DNA of 64,000 nt from Aldehydirespirator sp965203635 (GCA_965203635.1 OZ241903.1:1674001-1738000); one strand, 5' to 3'; positions 33,851 through 42,701 are shown, counted from the stretch's first letter. The notes: generated by a model not told the origin, from the letters alone. Made by a program: numbers and translations.

Positions 33851-35097
33851 CGAGCGCGGCCGCACGGGTCGCGTGGGCGGTCGACGGCGAGGCGGTCACC
33901 GAGCTGGTCCGCGAGGCCACCCGCATTCCGAGCGTCACCCCGAACGAGGAGGAGTTCGCGCGCTGGGCCTGCCGCCAGATGGCCGAGTCGGACGCCTTCG
34001 ACTCGGCCGAGCTCTTCGAGTGCGAGCCCGGCCGGCCCAATGTCTGCGGAACGGTCGGGGACGGCGCAGGAAGGTCGCTGCTGCTGGCCGGACACCTCGA
34101 CACGGTGGCCGTCGAAGACTGGTCCCAGCACTGGGCGGGAACCGACCGGGAGGATCCCTTCGGCGCCCACGTGATCGACGGTGAGCTATGGGGCCGGGGA
34201 GTCGCCGACCAGAAGGCCGGCATCTGCGCCATCATCGAGGCGGTCCGGGCCTTCGGCCGCGCCGGGCTCCGGCCCGCCGGAAGGGTGTCGACCCTGTTCG
34301 TGTGCGACGAGGAGTCGGGCCAGCCCGGTAGCGGCGTCTCGGCCGGGATCCGGGCGTCGGTGGAGGGCCGGGCCGGGCCGCGGCCCGATGCGGACTTCGC
34401 GATCTACACCGAGCCGACCACCTCCGCCATCTACACCGCCCAGATGGGCTTCCTCATCGCCGACATCTCCTATACGGGGGTCTCCGCCTACTTCGGCCGG
34501 CCCGAGCTCGGCGTCGACGCCCTGCGAGCCGGGCACCGCCTGCTCGACCGCCTGTGGGAGCACTCCGACCGTCTGCGGGAGTCGGTGCCCGCCCACGAAC
34601 TGCTGGGCGAGGCCTTCCTGCTGGTCACGTCGGTCGAGTCGGGAGGCAACATCGCGGTGCCGGGCCGCTTCGAGCTGTCGCTGATCCGCAAGATCCTGCC
34701 GGGCGAGAGCCTCGACGCCGCGGCCACCAGCATCCAGTCCATCGCCGCTGAAGTTGCCGGCGAGCACGGCGTCGAGTGCAGCGTCGAGTTCAGCGCGCCC
34801 CGCGACCACCGCTTCGGGGGCACACCCGACGAGATAGCCGCCGACCAGCCGGGGGTGGCCGCGCTGGCGCGGTCGATCGAGGCGGTGACCGGCGAACCGG
34901 CCCGCATCGAGGGAGCGCCGTACTGGTCGGAGAAACCGTTCCTGCGGGACTTGGAGATCCCCGGCGTGTACTTCGCACCGGGCGACATCTCCAACTGCCA
35001 CACCCCGTTCGAGCGCCTCGCCATCGACGAGCTGGTGACGGCCACCCGCACGCTCGCTCATTTCATCGCCCAATGGTGCGGCGTTCACGATCCATAA
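33847..35097 (+). CDS. M20-family metallohydrolase (deacetylase/peptidase type)
   Basis: The 416-residue protein has the M20 two-metal site: His in LLAGHLDTV, Asp in GRGVADQKAG, the Glu-Glu pair in CDEESG, Glu in IYTEPTT and His in SNCHTPFE, plus a dimerisation domain inserted at about 185-300. Members hydrolyse dipeptides or N-acyl groups, for example ArgE, DapE and N-acetyl-amino acid deacylases. In this operon, where a NagB-like enzyme is present but no NagA is seen, removal of an N-acyl group from an amino-sugar derivative is a reasonable guess. GTG 33847 overlaps the repressor stop. Confidence 0.85.
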   Translation: MTSAAARVAWAVDGEAVTELVREATRIPSVTPNEEEFARWACRQMAESDAFDSAELFECEPGRPNVCGTVGDGAGRSLLLAGHLDTVAVEDWSQHWAGTDREDPFGAHVIDGELWGRGVADQKAGICAIIEAVRAFGRAGLRPAGRVSTLFVCDEESGQPGSGVSAGIRASVEGRAGPRPDADFAIYTEPTTSAIYTAQMGFLIADISYTGVSAYFGRPELGVDALRAGHRLLDRLWEHSDRLRESVPAHELLGEAFLLVTSVESGGNIAVPGRFELSLIRKILPGESLDAAATSIQSIAAEVAGEHGVECSVEFSAPRDHRFGGTPDEIAADQPGVAALARSIEAVTGEPARIEGAPYWSEKPFLRDLEIPGVYFAPGDISNCHTPFERLAIDELVTATRTLAHFIAQWCGVHDP

Positions 35098-35119
35098 ACC
35101 GGACCCAAAGGGAGGGGCC

Positions 35120-36361
35120 ATGACAACCAAGACCAAGAAGCCCAAGTGGCTGCTGTTCGTGTCGCTGCTCGCAGTGTTCGCGGTGGTGGCCGCGGCATGT
35201 GCCGACGATGCCGACGACGCGGCGCCACCGGCTACGACTGCCGCGCCCGAGCCGGCGCCGGAACCTGAGCCGGCTCCGGATCCCGAGCCCGAGCCCGAGC
35301 CGGCGCCGGAACCTGAGCCCGCGCCGGATCCCGAGCCCGAGCCCGACCCCGCACCTGAGGCGCCGAAGACTCAGGGGCCTGGTGGCGAGGAGGCGGTTGC
35401 TTCCAGCGAGGTCACGTTGAGCGACGACGAGGTTGCTGAGGTGCAGGCGGGCGGTCACACGGCTGCGTTGTTGTGGCATACCGCGGGGGCGTTCACCGAC
35501 GCGGTCAGCCAGGGCGCCCGTGACGCCTTCGCGGAGCTCGGGATCGAGGTCATTGCCGAGACCAACGCCCAGTTCGACGCGGCCCAGCAGGCCAACGACG
35601 TGGAGACGGTCATGGCGCTGAGCCCCGACATCATCATCAGCCTGGCCATAGGTCCCGACGCGGGGGCCGAGGCGTTCCGCCCGGCGGTCGACGCGGGCGT
35701 GCAGCTGGTGTTCTTGTCCAACGTTCCCCAGGGCTACGTCCACGGTGAGGACTACGTGGGCATCGTCACCGACGACCTGGCCGCCATGGGCATCACCGCC
35801 GCGGACCTGCTGGCCGACGCTCTCGGAGGCGAGGGCGAGGTCGGCTACATCTTCCACGACGCCGCCTACTACGTGACCAACCAGCGCGACCAGGCGTTCA
35901 AGGCCTGGATCGAGATCAACTATCCCGGCATCACCATCGTCGCCGAGCAGGGTCTGGCCGACCCGGCCGCGGCGGAGGAGATCGCCACGGCCATGCTGAC
36001 CCGCAACCCCGACCTCGACGGCATCTACGCCCCGTGGTCGGCGGGCCCCGCCGACGGGGTGCTGGCCGCCCTTCGGGCTGCGGGCGCCTCCGATGTGGCT
36101 CTGGTGACCATGGATCTCGACACCAACGTGTCGCTGGACCTGGTCGAGGGCGGCAACGTCGTGGGCATAGCCGCCGACGAGGCCTACAACCTCGGCCGCA
36201 CCATGGCCATCGAGGGCGCCTACGGGATCCTCGGCAAGCCGGCCCCGGCGTTCGCGGTGGTGCCGGCCATCGGCGTGACCGCCGACAACATCGTCGAGGG
36301 CTACCGCCAATCACTGGCCGCCGACCCACCCCAAGAAGTCCTCGACGCCATCGGCGGCTGA
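35120..36361 (+). CDS. Sugar ABC transporter substrate-binding lipoprotein (RbsB-like)
   Basis: The 413-residue protein has a lipoprotein signal (VAAAC, Cys27), a Pro/Glu/Asp/Ala repeat spacer (about 41-82), then a type I periplasmic-binding domain of the ribose/galactose family (GAFTDAVSQGARDAFAELG, IIISLAIGPDAG, NVPQGYVHGEDYVG, DLDGIYAPWSAGP). It captures a sugar for the permease and ATPase genes of the same operon. ATG 35120 has a strong AGGGAGGGG site. A 15-bp hairpin just after the stop is likely to lower expression of the permease relative to this binding protein. Confidence 0.88.
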   Translation: MTTKTKKPKWLLFVSLLAVFAVVAAACADDADDAAPPATTAAPEPAPEPEPAPDPEPEPEPAPEPEPAPDPEPEPDPAPEAPKTQGPGGEEAVASSEVTLSDDEVAEVQAGGHTAALLWHTAGAFTDAVSQGARDAFAELGIEVIAETNAQFDAAQQANDVETVMALSPDIIISLAIGPDAGAEAFRPAVDAGVQLVFLSNVPQGYVHGEDYVGIVTDDLAAMGITAADLLADALGGEGEVGYIFHDAAYYVTNQRDQAFKAWIEINYPGITIVAEQGLADPAAAEEIATAMLTRNPDLDGIYAPWSAGPADGVLAALRAAGASDVALVTMDLDTNVSLDLVEGGNVVGIAADEAYNLGRTMAIEGAYGILGKPAPAFAVVPAIGVTADNIVEGYRQSLAADPPQEVLDAIGG

Positions 36362-36378
36362 GGCAGACTTACCCCCCA

Positions 36379-36417
36379 AGCCCCGGCGGCAACCAGCATT
36401 GAGTTGTCGCCGGGGCT
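36379..36417 (+). terminator. Intra-operon hairpin (partial terminator or mRNA stabiliser)
   Basis: AGCCCCGGCGGCAAC (36379-36393) pairs with GTTGTCGCCGGGGCT (36403-36417), 15 bp with one G-U pair and a 9-base loop. It sits between the binding-protein and permease genes. Confidence 0.75.
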
Positions 36418-36430
36418 CCGGGCACAGCCC

Positions 36431-36449
36431 AGAGGCCGAGCGGACAGGG
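36431..36449 (+). repeat. Fragment of the dispersed repeat
   Basis: AGAGGCCGAGCGGACAGG is the 5' block of the dispersed repeat. The core and 3' blocks are absent, and the gene for the permease starts about 20 bases later. Confidence 0.6.
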
Positions 36450-36471
36450 AGCGATTCTCAGTGAGGAACGC

Positions 36472-37470
36472 ATGACAGACGACTCCGCCGCGGCCGGGCG
36501 GCTGCTTCCTGCCCACCAATGGCTGGCGCGGCGGCGCCGGGACCCGGGCCTGCGTCAATACGTGGTGTACGCGGCCGCGGTGCTCATCTTCGGGATGTTC
36601 GCCGTCATCCTCGCCGACGACGGGTTCCTCACCGCCTCCAACCTGCTCAACATCGGCCGCCAGGCTGCTCCGATCGCGGTGATGGCGGTGGGCATGACCT
36701 TCGCTCTGGCTGCGGCCGAGATCGACCTGTCGGTCGGAGCGACCTGTGCCCTGTCATCGCTGGTAGCCGCCGAGGCGGTGGGGAGCTACGGGTTCGTGGC
36801 CGGCGCCGCGGTGGCGCTGGCAGTCGGCGCCGGCATCGGGCTCGTCAACGGCGCCATCGCCGTCAAGGTGCGCATCCCGTCGTTCCTGGTGACGCTGGGG
36901 ATGCTGGGGATCGTCAGCGGCATAGCCCGCAACATGAACAACCTGCAGTCACTGCCGATCCGCAACGACACCTTCCTGGCCGTCTTCGGCGCCGGATCGG
37001 TGGGGCCCATCTCGTCGCTGCTCATCTGGACCGTCGTGGTCGGACTGATCGGGCACCTCGTACTGCACCAGCTCCGATGGGGCCGCCACGTGCTGTCGGT
37101 GGGCGCCGACCGCGCCGCGGCAGGCGCGCTCGGCATCAACACGGATCGCATTCGCATCACCGCGCTGATGACCAGCGCAGCCGCGGCCTCGTTCGCGGGC
37201 GTGCTGCTGGCCGGACGGCTGGCGATCGGGCGCCACGACCTGGGCGAGAACCTGCTGCTCACAGTGATTGCCGCGGTGGTCATCGGTGGCACCAACCTCT
37301 TCGGCGGCCGGGCCTCAGTGGCCGGCGCCATAGCGGGGTCGGTGGTCATGGCCATGCTCAACAACGGCCTGATCCTCATGGGCCTGCGGGTCGCCGACCA
37401 GCTGATCGCCCGGGGCGTGATCATCATCCTGGCGGTGGCGCTGAGCATGAGAGAGCAGAAGGAGACGTGA
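36472..37470 (+). CDS. Sugar ABC transporter permease (RbsC-like)
   Basis: The 332-residue membrane protein has about eight to ten spans and branched-chain/ribose-type permease landmarks (GMTFALAAAEIDLSVGA, VTLGMLGIVSGIARNMN, GINTDRIRITALMTSAAAASFAG). It is the translocation channel for the sugar bound by the upstream lipoprotein. The last codons (VALSMREQKET) lie in a 40-base tandem duplication. The start at 36472 follows GAGGAACGC. Confidence 0.9.
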   Translation: MTDDSAAAGRLLPAHQWLARRRRDPGLRQYVVYAAAVLIFGMFAVILADDGFLTASNLLNIGRQAAPIAVMAVGMTFALAAAEIDLSVGATCALSSLVAAEAVGSYGFVAGAAVALAVGAGIGLVNGAIAVKVRIPSFLVTLGMLGIVSGIARNMNNLQSLPIRNDTFLAVFGAGSVGPISSLLIWTVVVGLIGHLVLHQLRWGRHVLSVGADRAAAGALGINTDRIRITALMTSAAAASFAGVLLAGRLAIGRHDLGENLLLTVIAAVVIGGTNLFGGRASVAGAIAGSVVMAMLNNGLILMGLRVADQLIARGVIIILAVALSMREQKET

Positions 37471-37520
37471 TGGGGGAGCGGGCGGTGGCGCTCTACATGA
37501 GAGAGCAGAAGGAGGCCTGA
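37431..37520 (+). repeat. Direct duplication of the permease 3' end and its ribosome-binding site
   Basis: Two 40-base units (37431-37470 and 37481-37520) share GGCGGTGGCGCT, three variable bases, CATGAGAGAGCAGAAGGAG, a variable triplet and TGA. The second unit encodes the end of a 16-codon mini-frame (37470-37520, MGERAVALYMREQKEA). It also places AAGGAGG about six bases before the GTG at 37522. Confidence 0.85.
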
Positions 37521-37521
37521 C

Positions 37522-38730
37522 GTGTTCCTGCAGCCGCTGCTGAGGCGTAACCCGCAGTTCGTCGAAGCCGCAGTCGAGTTCCATCAAGCGGGACGGATAC
37601 CGGCCAACAGCTGCGTTCTCGACCTCGACGCGATCGAGACGAACACGGCTGGACTGTGCCGGCAAGCCCGTCGGCTGGGACTCACCGTCTACGCCATGAC
37701 CAAGCAGATCGGCCGGGCCCCGGCGGCGCTGGCCGCCATGACCGCCGGCGGTGTCGACGGCTATGTCGCCGTGGACATGGCTTGCGCCCGACCGATCGCC
37801 CGCCACGGCCACAACCTCGGCCACGTCGGCCATCTCGTGCAGGTGCCCCGAGCCGAGGCCGGCGAAGCTGCCGGGCTGGAGCCCGACTACTGGACGATCT
37901 TCTCTGAGAACAAGGCCGAAGAGGCCGCGGCCGCGGCCCATCGTCTCGGCCGGTCCCAGCGGCTGCTGGTGCGGGTGTTCGCCGAAGGAGACACGTTCTA
38001 CGCCGGCCACGAGGGCGGTGTCGGGCTGGACGACCTGCCCGCCATGATCGATCGCATCGCCGGGATCGAGGGAGCCGAGTTCGCCGGACTGACCACCTTC
38101 CCGGCGCTGCTGTTCGACTCCGCCTCGGGCGGGGCCCGCCTCACCCCCAACGCCGCGACGCTGGCCCGGGCTGCGGAGATCGCCCGTGGCCACCCCGCCT
38201 GCCCACCGACGCTGGAGATCAACGCGCCCGGCACCACCTCGACCGAGGTGCTCGGCATGCTGGCCGAGGCCGGCGCCACCCAGGTCGAGCCCGGCCACGG
38301 ACTCACCGGCACGACTCCCCTCCATGGAGTGCGGGACCTTCCGGAGCAGCCCGCGGTGCTCTACCTCAGCGAGGTAGCCCACATCCACCAGGGCGTGCCG
38401 CTCTGCTTCGGCGGGGGGCTCTACGTCGACCCGGTGTTCGGCGACTACGACGTGCGAGCCGTCGTCGCCCACGACCCGTCGGAGGTGTCGACGGAACCAG
38501 TGCCGGTGGACATGCCCGCCCCGGCGGCCATCGACTACTACGCCAGACTCCACCCCGGCGAGAGCCGGACTGTGGCCGAGGGCGCCACCGTCGTCTTCGG
38601 TTTCCGGGTCCAGGCCTTCGTCACCAGGACGTTGATCGTGGGCCTCACCGGCGTCTCGTCCGGCCGGGCGCAGGTGGCGGGAGTCTGGAACGGCTTCGGG
38701 GACGAGGTCTCCTTCGGGGGCTCGAAGTGA
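37522..38730 (+). CDS. YhfX-like PLP-dependent alanine-racemase-fold protein
   Basis: The 402-residue protein has the N-terminal alanine racemase barrel with the PLP lysine in YAMTKQIGR (Lys61). It matches the YhfX group, whose E. coli member sits in the uncharacterised yhf operon. Other landmarks are ITHIHQG-like VAHIHQGVPLCFGGGLYVDP and a C-terminal beta domain. The reaction is not known; racemisation or another PLP chemistry on an amino acid or amino sugar is possible. GTG 37522 uses the duplicated AAGGAGG. The stop overlaps the ATPase gene start, so it is an integral part of the transport operon. Confidence 0.8.
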   Translation: MFLQPLLRRNPQFVEAAVEFHQAGRIPANSCVLDLDAIETNTAGLCRQARRLGLTVYAMTKQIGRAPAALAAMTAGGVDGYVAVDMACARPIARHGHNLGHVGHLVQVPRAEAGEAAGLEPDYWTIFSENKAEEAAAAAHRLGRSQRLLVRVFAEGDTFYAGHEGGVGLDDLPAMIDRIAGIEGAEFAGLTTFPALLFDSASGGARLTPNAATLARAAEIARGHPACPPTLEINAPGTTSTEVLGMLAEAGATQVEPGHGLTGTTPLHGVRDLPEQPAVLYLSEVAHIHQGVPLCFGGGLYVDPVFGDYDVRAVVAHDPSEVSTEPVPVDMPAPAAIDYYARLHPGESRTVAEGATVVFGFRVQAFVTRTLIVGLTGVSSGRAQVAGVWNGFGDEVSFGGSK

Positions 38731-39506
38731 CGGGCGCGGCCGGCGCCCCCGCACTCGAGGTCGAGGGCCTGTGCAAGTCGTTCCGGGCCGTGCGGGCGCT
38801 CGATCATGTGGCGCTGAGCCTCCACTACGGCCGGGTCACGGCCCTGCTGGGCGACAACGGCGCAGGCAAGTCGACGCTGGTCAAGTGCATCTCCGGCGTG
38901 TACGCGCCCGACGCGGGCGTCGTCAAGGTCGACGGGACCGTCCAAGCGGTCGCCTCGCCCGAGGCGGCCCGGTCGCTGGGCATCGAGACCGTCCACCAGA
39001 CCCTTGCCGTGATCGATCCCCTCGATGTGGTCGAGAACCTCTTTCTCAACCGGGAGCACACGCGCGGCGGGCGGCTCGGCGCCTGGCTCGGGGTGCTCGA
39101 CAAGAAGCGCATGCGGGCCGAGTCCGGCGAGATCCTGGGGAGACTCGACATTCGCATCCCGTCGTTGCGCCGATCGATGAGCGCCCTGTCGGGCGGCCAG
39201 CGCCAAGCGGTGGCCATCGGCCGGGCGGCCGCCTGGGGACAGCAGATCGTCCTGCTCGATGAGCCCGCGGCTGCGCTGGGTGTGGAGCAGGCGGCCCGTG
39301 TGCTCGACCTCATCCGCAGCCTGCGCGACGCCGGAGTGGCGGTTCTGTTGATCACTCACAACATGGACCGCGTCACCGAGGTCTGCGACCGCGCCGTGGT
39401 GCTGCGCCAGGGCCGCAAGACCGCGGAGGTGGACGTGGGCGAGGTGACCAAGGACGACCTGGTCGCCTACATCACCGGCGCCAGAACGGGCGACCTCACG
39501 CCATGA
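38727..39506 (+). CDS. Sugar ABC transporter ATP-binding protein, single domain
   Basis: The 259-residue ATPase has Walker A GDNGAGKST, signature LSGGQRQAVAI and Walker B VLLDEPAAALG, and belongs to the carbohydrate (CUT2) type. It drives import with the RbsC-like permease. CUT2 ATPases are usually about 500 residues with two fused domains; this one is a single domain, like the FrcA-type minority. GTG 38727 and the stop at 39506 both overlap neighbouring genes. Confidence 0.88.
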   Translation: MTGAAGAPALEVEGLCKSFRAVRALDHVALSLHYGRVTALLGDNGAGKSTLVKCISGVYAPDAGVVKVDGTVQAVASPEAARSLGIETVHQTLAVIDPLDVVENLFLNREHTRGGRLGAWLGVLDKKRMRAESGEILGRLDIRIPSLRRSMSALSGGQRQAVAIGRAAAWGQQIVLLDEPAAALGVEQAARVLDLIRSLRDAGVAVLLITHNMDRVTEVCDRAVVLRQGRKTAEVDVGEVTKDDLVAYITGARTGDLTP

Positions 39507-40285
39507 GCGCAGGATCCGACACGCAGCTCGGCATAGATGTCGGGGGCACGAGCATCAAGGGCGCGGTGGTCGATCTGGGCACAGGCGAGTTGGCCGGGGC
39601 CATCCGCTCCGAGCCGACGCCTGAGACGGCGACGCCCGGTGACGTCGCATCCGCCATCGGTCGCATCGCGTCCGCGGTGGGCTGGTCCGGCCCGGTCGGT
39701 GTGGCCCTGCCGGGCGTCATCGACGGGTCGTTGCTGCGCCATGCCCCCAATCTCTCCGGCGCGTTCGAGGAGAACGGCGCGCTGACCTGCCTGCGGTCGG
39801 AGGAGGGCGCCAACGCGGTGCTCATCAACGACGCCGATGCCGCGGGGCTGGCCGAGCTGACCTACGGCGACGCCGGACTCGACCGGGACGGCCTGACCAT
39901 CGTGCTGACCTTCGGAACGGGCATAGGCAGCGCGCTGCTTCACAACGGCGATCTCATCGCCAACTCGGAACTGGGCGGCCTAGTCGGCACGAACGGGCGC
40001 TTCGAGGAGATCGCCTCCGGGAGGGCGATCTCCACCGAGGAGCTCTCTCCGGTCGAATGGGCCCGGCGGGCCCAGCCCTTCTTCGACGAGCTGGAGGCCA
40101 TGCTCAACCCGTCTCGCTGGGTGGTCGGCGGGGGGCTGAGCGAGAACTTCGACCGCTTCGCGTCGAAGCTGAAGCTGTCAAAGCCCATCTCGGTGGCCCA
40201 CCTCGGCGTGCACGCCGGCGTAGTCGGCGCCGCGGTCGCCGTGCGCCGCGCCGGACGCGGCACCGCGGGCACCGCGACACAGTGA
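39503..40285 (+). CDS. ROK-family sugar kinase (polyphosphate-glucokinase-like)
   Basis: The 260-residue protein has the phosphate-binding DVGGTSIKGA motif, GVALPGVIDG, the active-site INDADAAGLAE, and FGTGIGSALLHNG. The short length and the missing zinc cluster resemble actinobacterial polyphosphate/ATP glucokinases. It probably phosphorylates the imported sugar at O6, providing the substrate of the NagB-like enzyme that follows. It overlaps genes on both sides by four bases. Confidence 0.83.
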   Translation: MSAGSDTQLGIDVGGTSIKGAVVDLGTGELAGAIRSEPTPETATPGDVASAIGRIASAVGWSGPVGVALPGVIDGSLLRHAPNLSGAFEENGALTCLRSEEGANAVLINDADAAGLAELTYGDAGLDRDGLTIVLTFGTGIGSALLHNGDLIANSELGGLVGTNGRFEEIASGRAISTEELSPVEWARRAQPFFDELEAMLNPSRWVVGGGLSENFDRFASKLKLSKPISVAHLGVHAGVVGAAVAVRRAGRGTAGTATQ

Positions 40286-41019
40286 GGGTCGTCGTCAGCG
40301 AGTCTGCAGCTGCAGCCGCACGAGTGGTCGCTGATTCCGTCGAGCGGTACATAGCTTCCGCACCGCGGCCTGCTCTAGGCCTGGCCACCGGTGAGACGAT
40401 GGAGGCGGTGTTCGTCGAACTGGTGCGGCGCCACCGCGAGCAGGGCCTGAGCTTCGCTCGCGTCGACGCCTATCTTCTGGACGAGTACCTGGATGTCGCC
40501 CACGACGATCGGTGCGCCTACCGCAATGTGGTGCACCGGCTGCTGGCCGGTCAGGTCGACATGGGCTCCGGCGCCGTCCACGGCCCCGACCCCCAAGCGC
40601 TCGATGTGGTCGCGGAGTGCGCCCGCTACGAGCGGCAGGTGCGGGAGGCCTCCATCGGCCTGCAGCTGCTGGGCATCGGGTCCAACGGTCACATCGCCTT
40701 CAACGAGCCGGGATCCCTGCTGGACAGCACCACCCGGGTGGTCGAGTTGAGCGAGCAGACCCGGGCCGACAACGCCCGCTTCTTCGGTGCCGGGCGGTCC
40801 GTGCCCGCCCGAGCCATCACCCAGGGCATCGCCACCATCAGTGCCGCCGCCCGCCTCGTGCTGGTCGCCTGCGGGGATCACAAGGCCCAGGCTGTGGCCC
40901 GGGCCCTGGAGGGGCCCGTCAGCGCTGAGAGCCCAGCTTCGGCCCTGCAGCTCCATCCGAGGGTCATGGTGGTGCTGGACCGGCAGGCCTCCACAGGACT
41001 CACTCGCTCGGTCTTCTAG
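40282..41019 (+). CDS. Glucosamine-6-phosphate deaminase/isomerase family protein
   Basis: The 245-residue protein fits NagB: LGLATGETMEAVF (phosphate loop), LLDEYLDV with catalytic Asp67, YRNVVHRLL, and GIGSNGHIAFNEPGS with the catalytic His. It converts an aminohexose 6-phosphate into ketose phosphate and ammonia, or isomerises a related sugar phosphate. The GETM loop differs from the usual GSTP, so specificity could be shifted. GTG 40282 overlaps the kinase stop. It is the last gene of the operon. Confidence 0.85.
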   Translation: MRVVVSESAAAAARVVADSVERYIASAPRPALGLATGETMEAVFVELVRRHREQGLSFARVDAYLLDEYLDVAHDDRCAYRNVVHRLLAGQVDMGSGAVHGPDPQALDVVAECARYERQVREASIGLQLLGIGSNGHIAFNEPGSLLDSTTRVVELSEQTRADNARFFGAGRSVPARAITQGIATISAAARLVLVACGDHKAQAVARALEGPVSAESPASALQLHPRVMVVLDRQASTGLTRSVF

Positions 41020-41034
41020 GCTGCGCTACTTCCG

Positions 41035-41811
41035 ATGCGGTATGGACGAGTCTCTATCGACGGCGAGATCCGCTGGGTCCGGGTGGACGACGACGCGGTC
41101 CATGTGCTGCGGAGTTCTCCCCTCGAGGGCGACCCCGTCGTCGAGGGGTCCCGAGCGCTCGAGGGGTTGGCCTTCCTGCCTCCGGTCGTGCCGTTCGTGT
41201 TCTACGCGGTCGGCCTGAACTACCGGCGCCACATCGAGGAGCAGATAGCGGCGGGACGGGACGTCGCCGTGCCTGATCGTCCGGAGGTGGGTTACCGGGC
41301 GAACAATGCCCTGGTCGGGCACGGCGAGCCCATACTCGTGCCGCCCGACGTGACCGGCCGTTTCGAGGCCGAGGGCGAGGTCGTGGCCGTTCTCGGCCGC
41401 CGCCTGCGCAATGCGTCGCGGGCCGAGGCGCAGGAATCGGTGTTCGGCTGGACGATCGGCAACGACGTGAGCGCCCGGGAGTGGCAGCGCTCCGACCGCT
41501 CGTTCTGGCGGAGCAAGAACAGCGACACCTTCAAGCCCATGGGCCCCTGGATCGAGACCGACGTCGACCCCATGGTCCAGACCACTACGGTCCGGGTCGA
41601 CGGCCACGTTCAAGCCGAGTTCGCCACCGGCGACATGGTCTTCGACCCGTGGGACTTCATCGTCGAGGCGTCGCGCTACATCACCTTCCATCCCGGCGAC
41701 GTGCTGTGGATGGGAGCCGACTCGACCTGCCAGCTCACACCGGGAGACACCGTCGACGTCGAGATCACAGGCATCGGCGCACTCTCGAACCCGGTCCGGC
41801 TAGCCACCTGA
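41035..41811 (+). CDS. Fumarylacetoacetate hydrolase-family protein
   Basis: The 258-residue protein has the FAH fold with metal ligands in FEAEGEVVAVLG (Glu-x-Glu) and a downstream Asp in GNDVSAREW. FWRSKNSDTFKPMGPW and MVFDPWDFIVEAS are typical of bacterial FAH-like hydrolases, decarboxylases and oxaloacetate tautomerases. The metal-dependent reaction cleaves or tautomerises a beta-diketo acid; the substrate is not readable. It starts 15 bases after the NagB-like gene and may be read with that operon, though its function looks separate. Confidence 0.83.
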   Translation: MRYGRVSIDGEIRWVRVDDDAVHVLRSSPLEGDPVVEGSRALEGLAFLPPVVPFVFYAVGLNYRRHIEEQIAAGRDVAVPDRPEVGYRANNALVGHGEPILVPPDVTGRFEAEGEVVAVLGRRLRNASRAEAQESVFGWTIGNDVSAREWQRSDRSFWRSKNSDTFKPMGPWIETDVDPMVQTTTVRVDGHVQAEFATGDMVFDPWDFIVEASRYITFHPGDVLWMGADSTCQLTPGDTVDVEITGIGALSNPVRLAT

Positions 41812-41849
41812 GACCGGGGGAGTGAGGACGGTCCGGCTCAAGGTCGTGG

Positions 41850-41865
41850 CACCGGCCGGCCGGTG
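41850..41865. terminator. Perfect 16-base GC palindrome between convergent genes
   Basis: CACCGGCCGGCCGGTG reads the same on both strands. It lies between the FAH-family gene (plus) and the O-methyltransferase gene (minus). With GACGGCCGG just after it, it probably acts as a bidirectional terminator. Confidence 0.55.
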
Positions 41866-41876
41866 ACGGCCGGCGC

Positions 41877-42539
41877 TCAGGTAGGGCGTCGGGCTATGAA
41901 CGAGAGGCCGTCGCCCACCGGCAGCAGCGACACGAGCACCCGCTCGTCGGCGAGGACGTGGGCGTTGAAGGCCCGGAGCTCCTCGGTGGTGGAGTCGGCC
42001 TGGTCCGGGTCGGCCACATTGCCGCTCCAGAGCACGTTGTCCACCAGGATCACGCCTCGCTCTGACAGACGGGGAACCAACTCGGTGTAGTAGTCGATGT
42101 AGCCCCCCTTGTCGGCGTCGATGAAGGCGAGGTCGACCTTCGGCTCGGTCGGCAGGGCTCGCAGGGTGTCGAGAGCCGGAGCGATGCGGAGATCGATGCG
42201 GTCGGCTACGCCGGCGCGCTCCCAGTGCTCGCGGGCGATCGCGGTCCACTCCTCGGAGATGTCGCAGCACAGCAGCCGGCCGCCGGGCGGCAGCGCCTTG
42301 GCCACCGCAAGGGCCGAGTAGCCGGTGAATGTGCCGATCTCCACCGCGAACTGAGGTCGCAGCAGGCCGGTGAGAATCGTCATCAGGGTGCCCTGGGCCG
42401 GGCTTATCTGCATGACGCTCGCTTCGCCGAGCTCGGCTGTGGCCGCTATCAGATCCCGCTGGACGTCGTCGGGTCCATCGGAGTAGTTCTCCACGTACTC
42501 GGCGAGAGCCTCGGCCAGAAGGACGTGTTCAGAACTCAT
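41877..42539 (-). CDS. SAM-dependent O-methyltransferase (CCoAOMT-like)
   Basis: The 220-residue protein has the class I SAM site VEIGTFTGYSALAVAKALP, a motif LAFIDADKGGYIDYY with the metal-binding Asp, and VILVDNVLWSGNV, as in caffeoyl-CoA/catechol O-methyltransferases. Small-molecule methylation of vicinal hydroxyls with Mg2+ is expected; bacterial substrates are diverse. ATG 42539. It stands alone on the minus strand between plus-strand genes. Confidence 0.88.
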   Translation of the reverse strand: MSSEHVLLAEALAEYVENYSDGPDDVQRDLIAATAELGEASVMQISPAQGTLMTILTGLLRPQFAVEIGTFTGYSALAVAKALPPGGRLLCCDISEEWTAIAREHWERAGVADRIDLRIAPALDTLRALPTEPKVDLAFIDADKGGYIDYYTELVPRLSERGVILVDNVLWSGNVADPDQADSTTEELRAFNAHVLADERVLVSLLPVGDGLSFIARRPT

Positions 42540-42701
42540 GGCTCGTCGATGCTAACGACTGGTGCAGCGCGACCGCGTTGGCGGAGGAGAGCCGGCCGAT
42601 CCGGTGGAGGATTCAGGAAAGCATCGGATATATTGAAATCAGACGAGTATCGCGGCCTGTCGTCCGGGCGCCAGATGTCTGCTCACGTAGGAGGAGCAAC
42701 C

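Noticed and set aside
42225..42701. N-terminal extension of the small membrane protein gene at 42702
   Set aside because: It is antisense to the O-methyltransferase, and a strong Shine-Dalgarno precedes ATG 42702.
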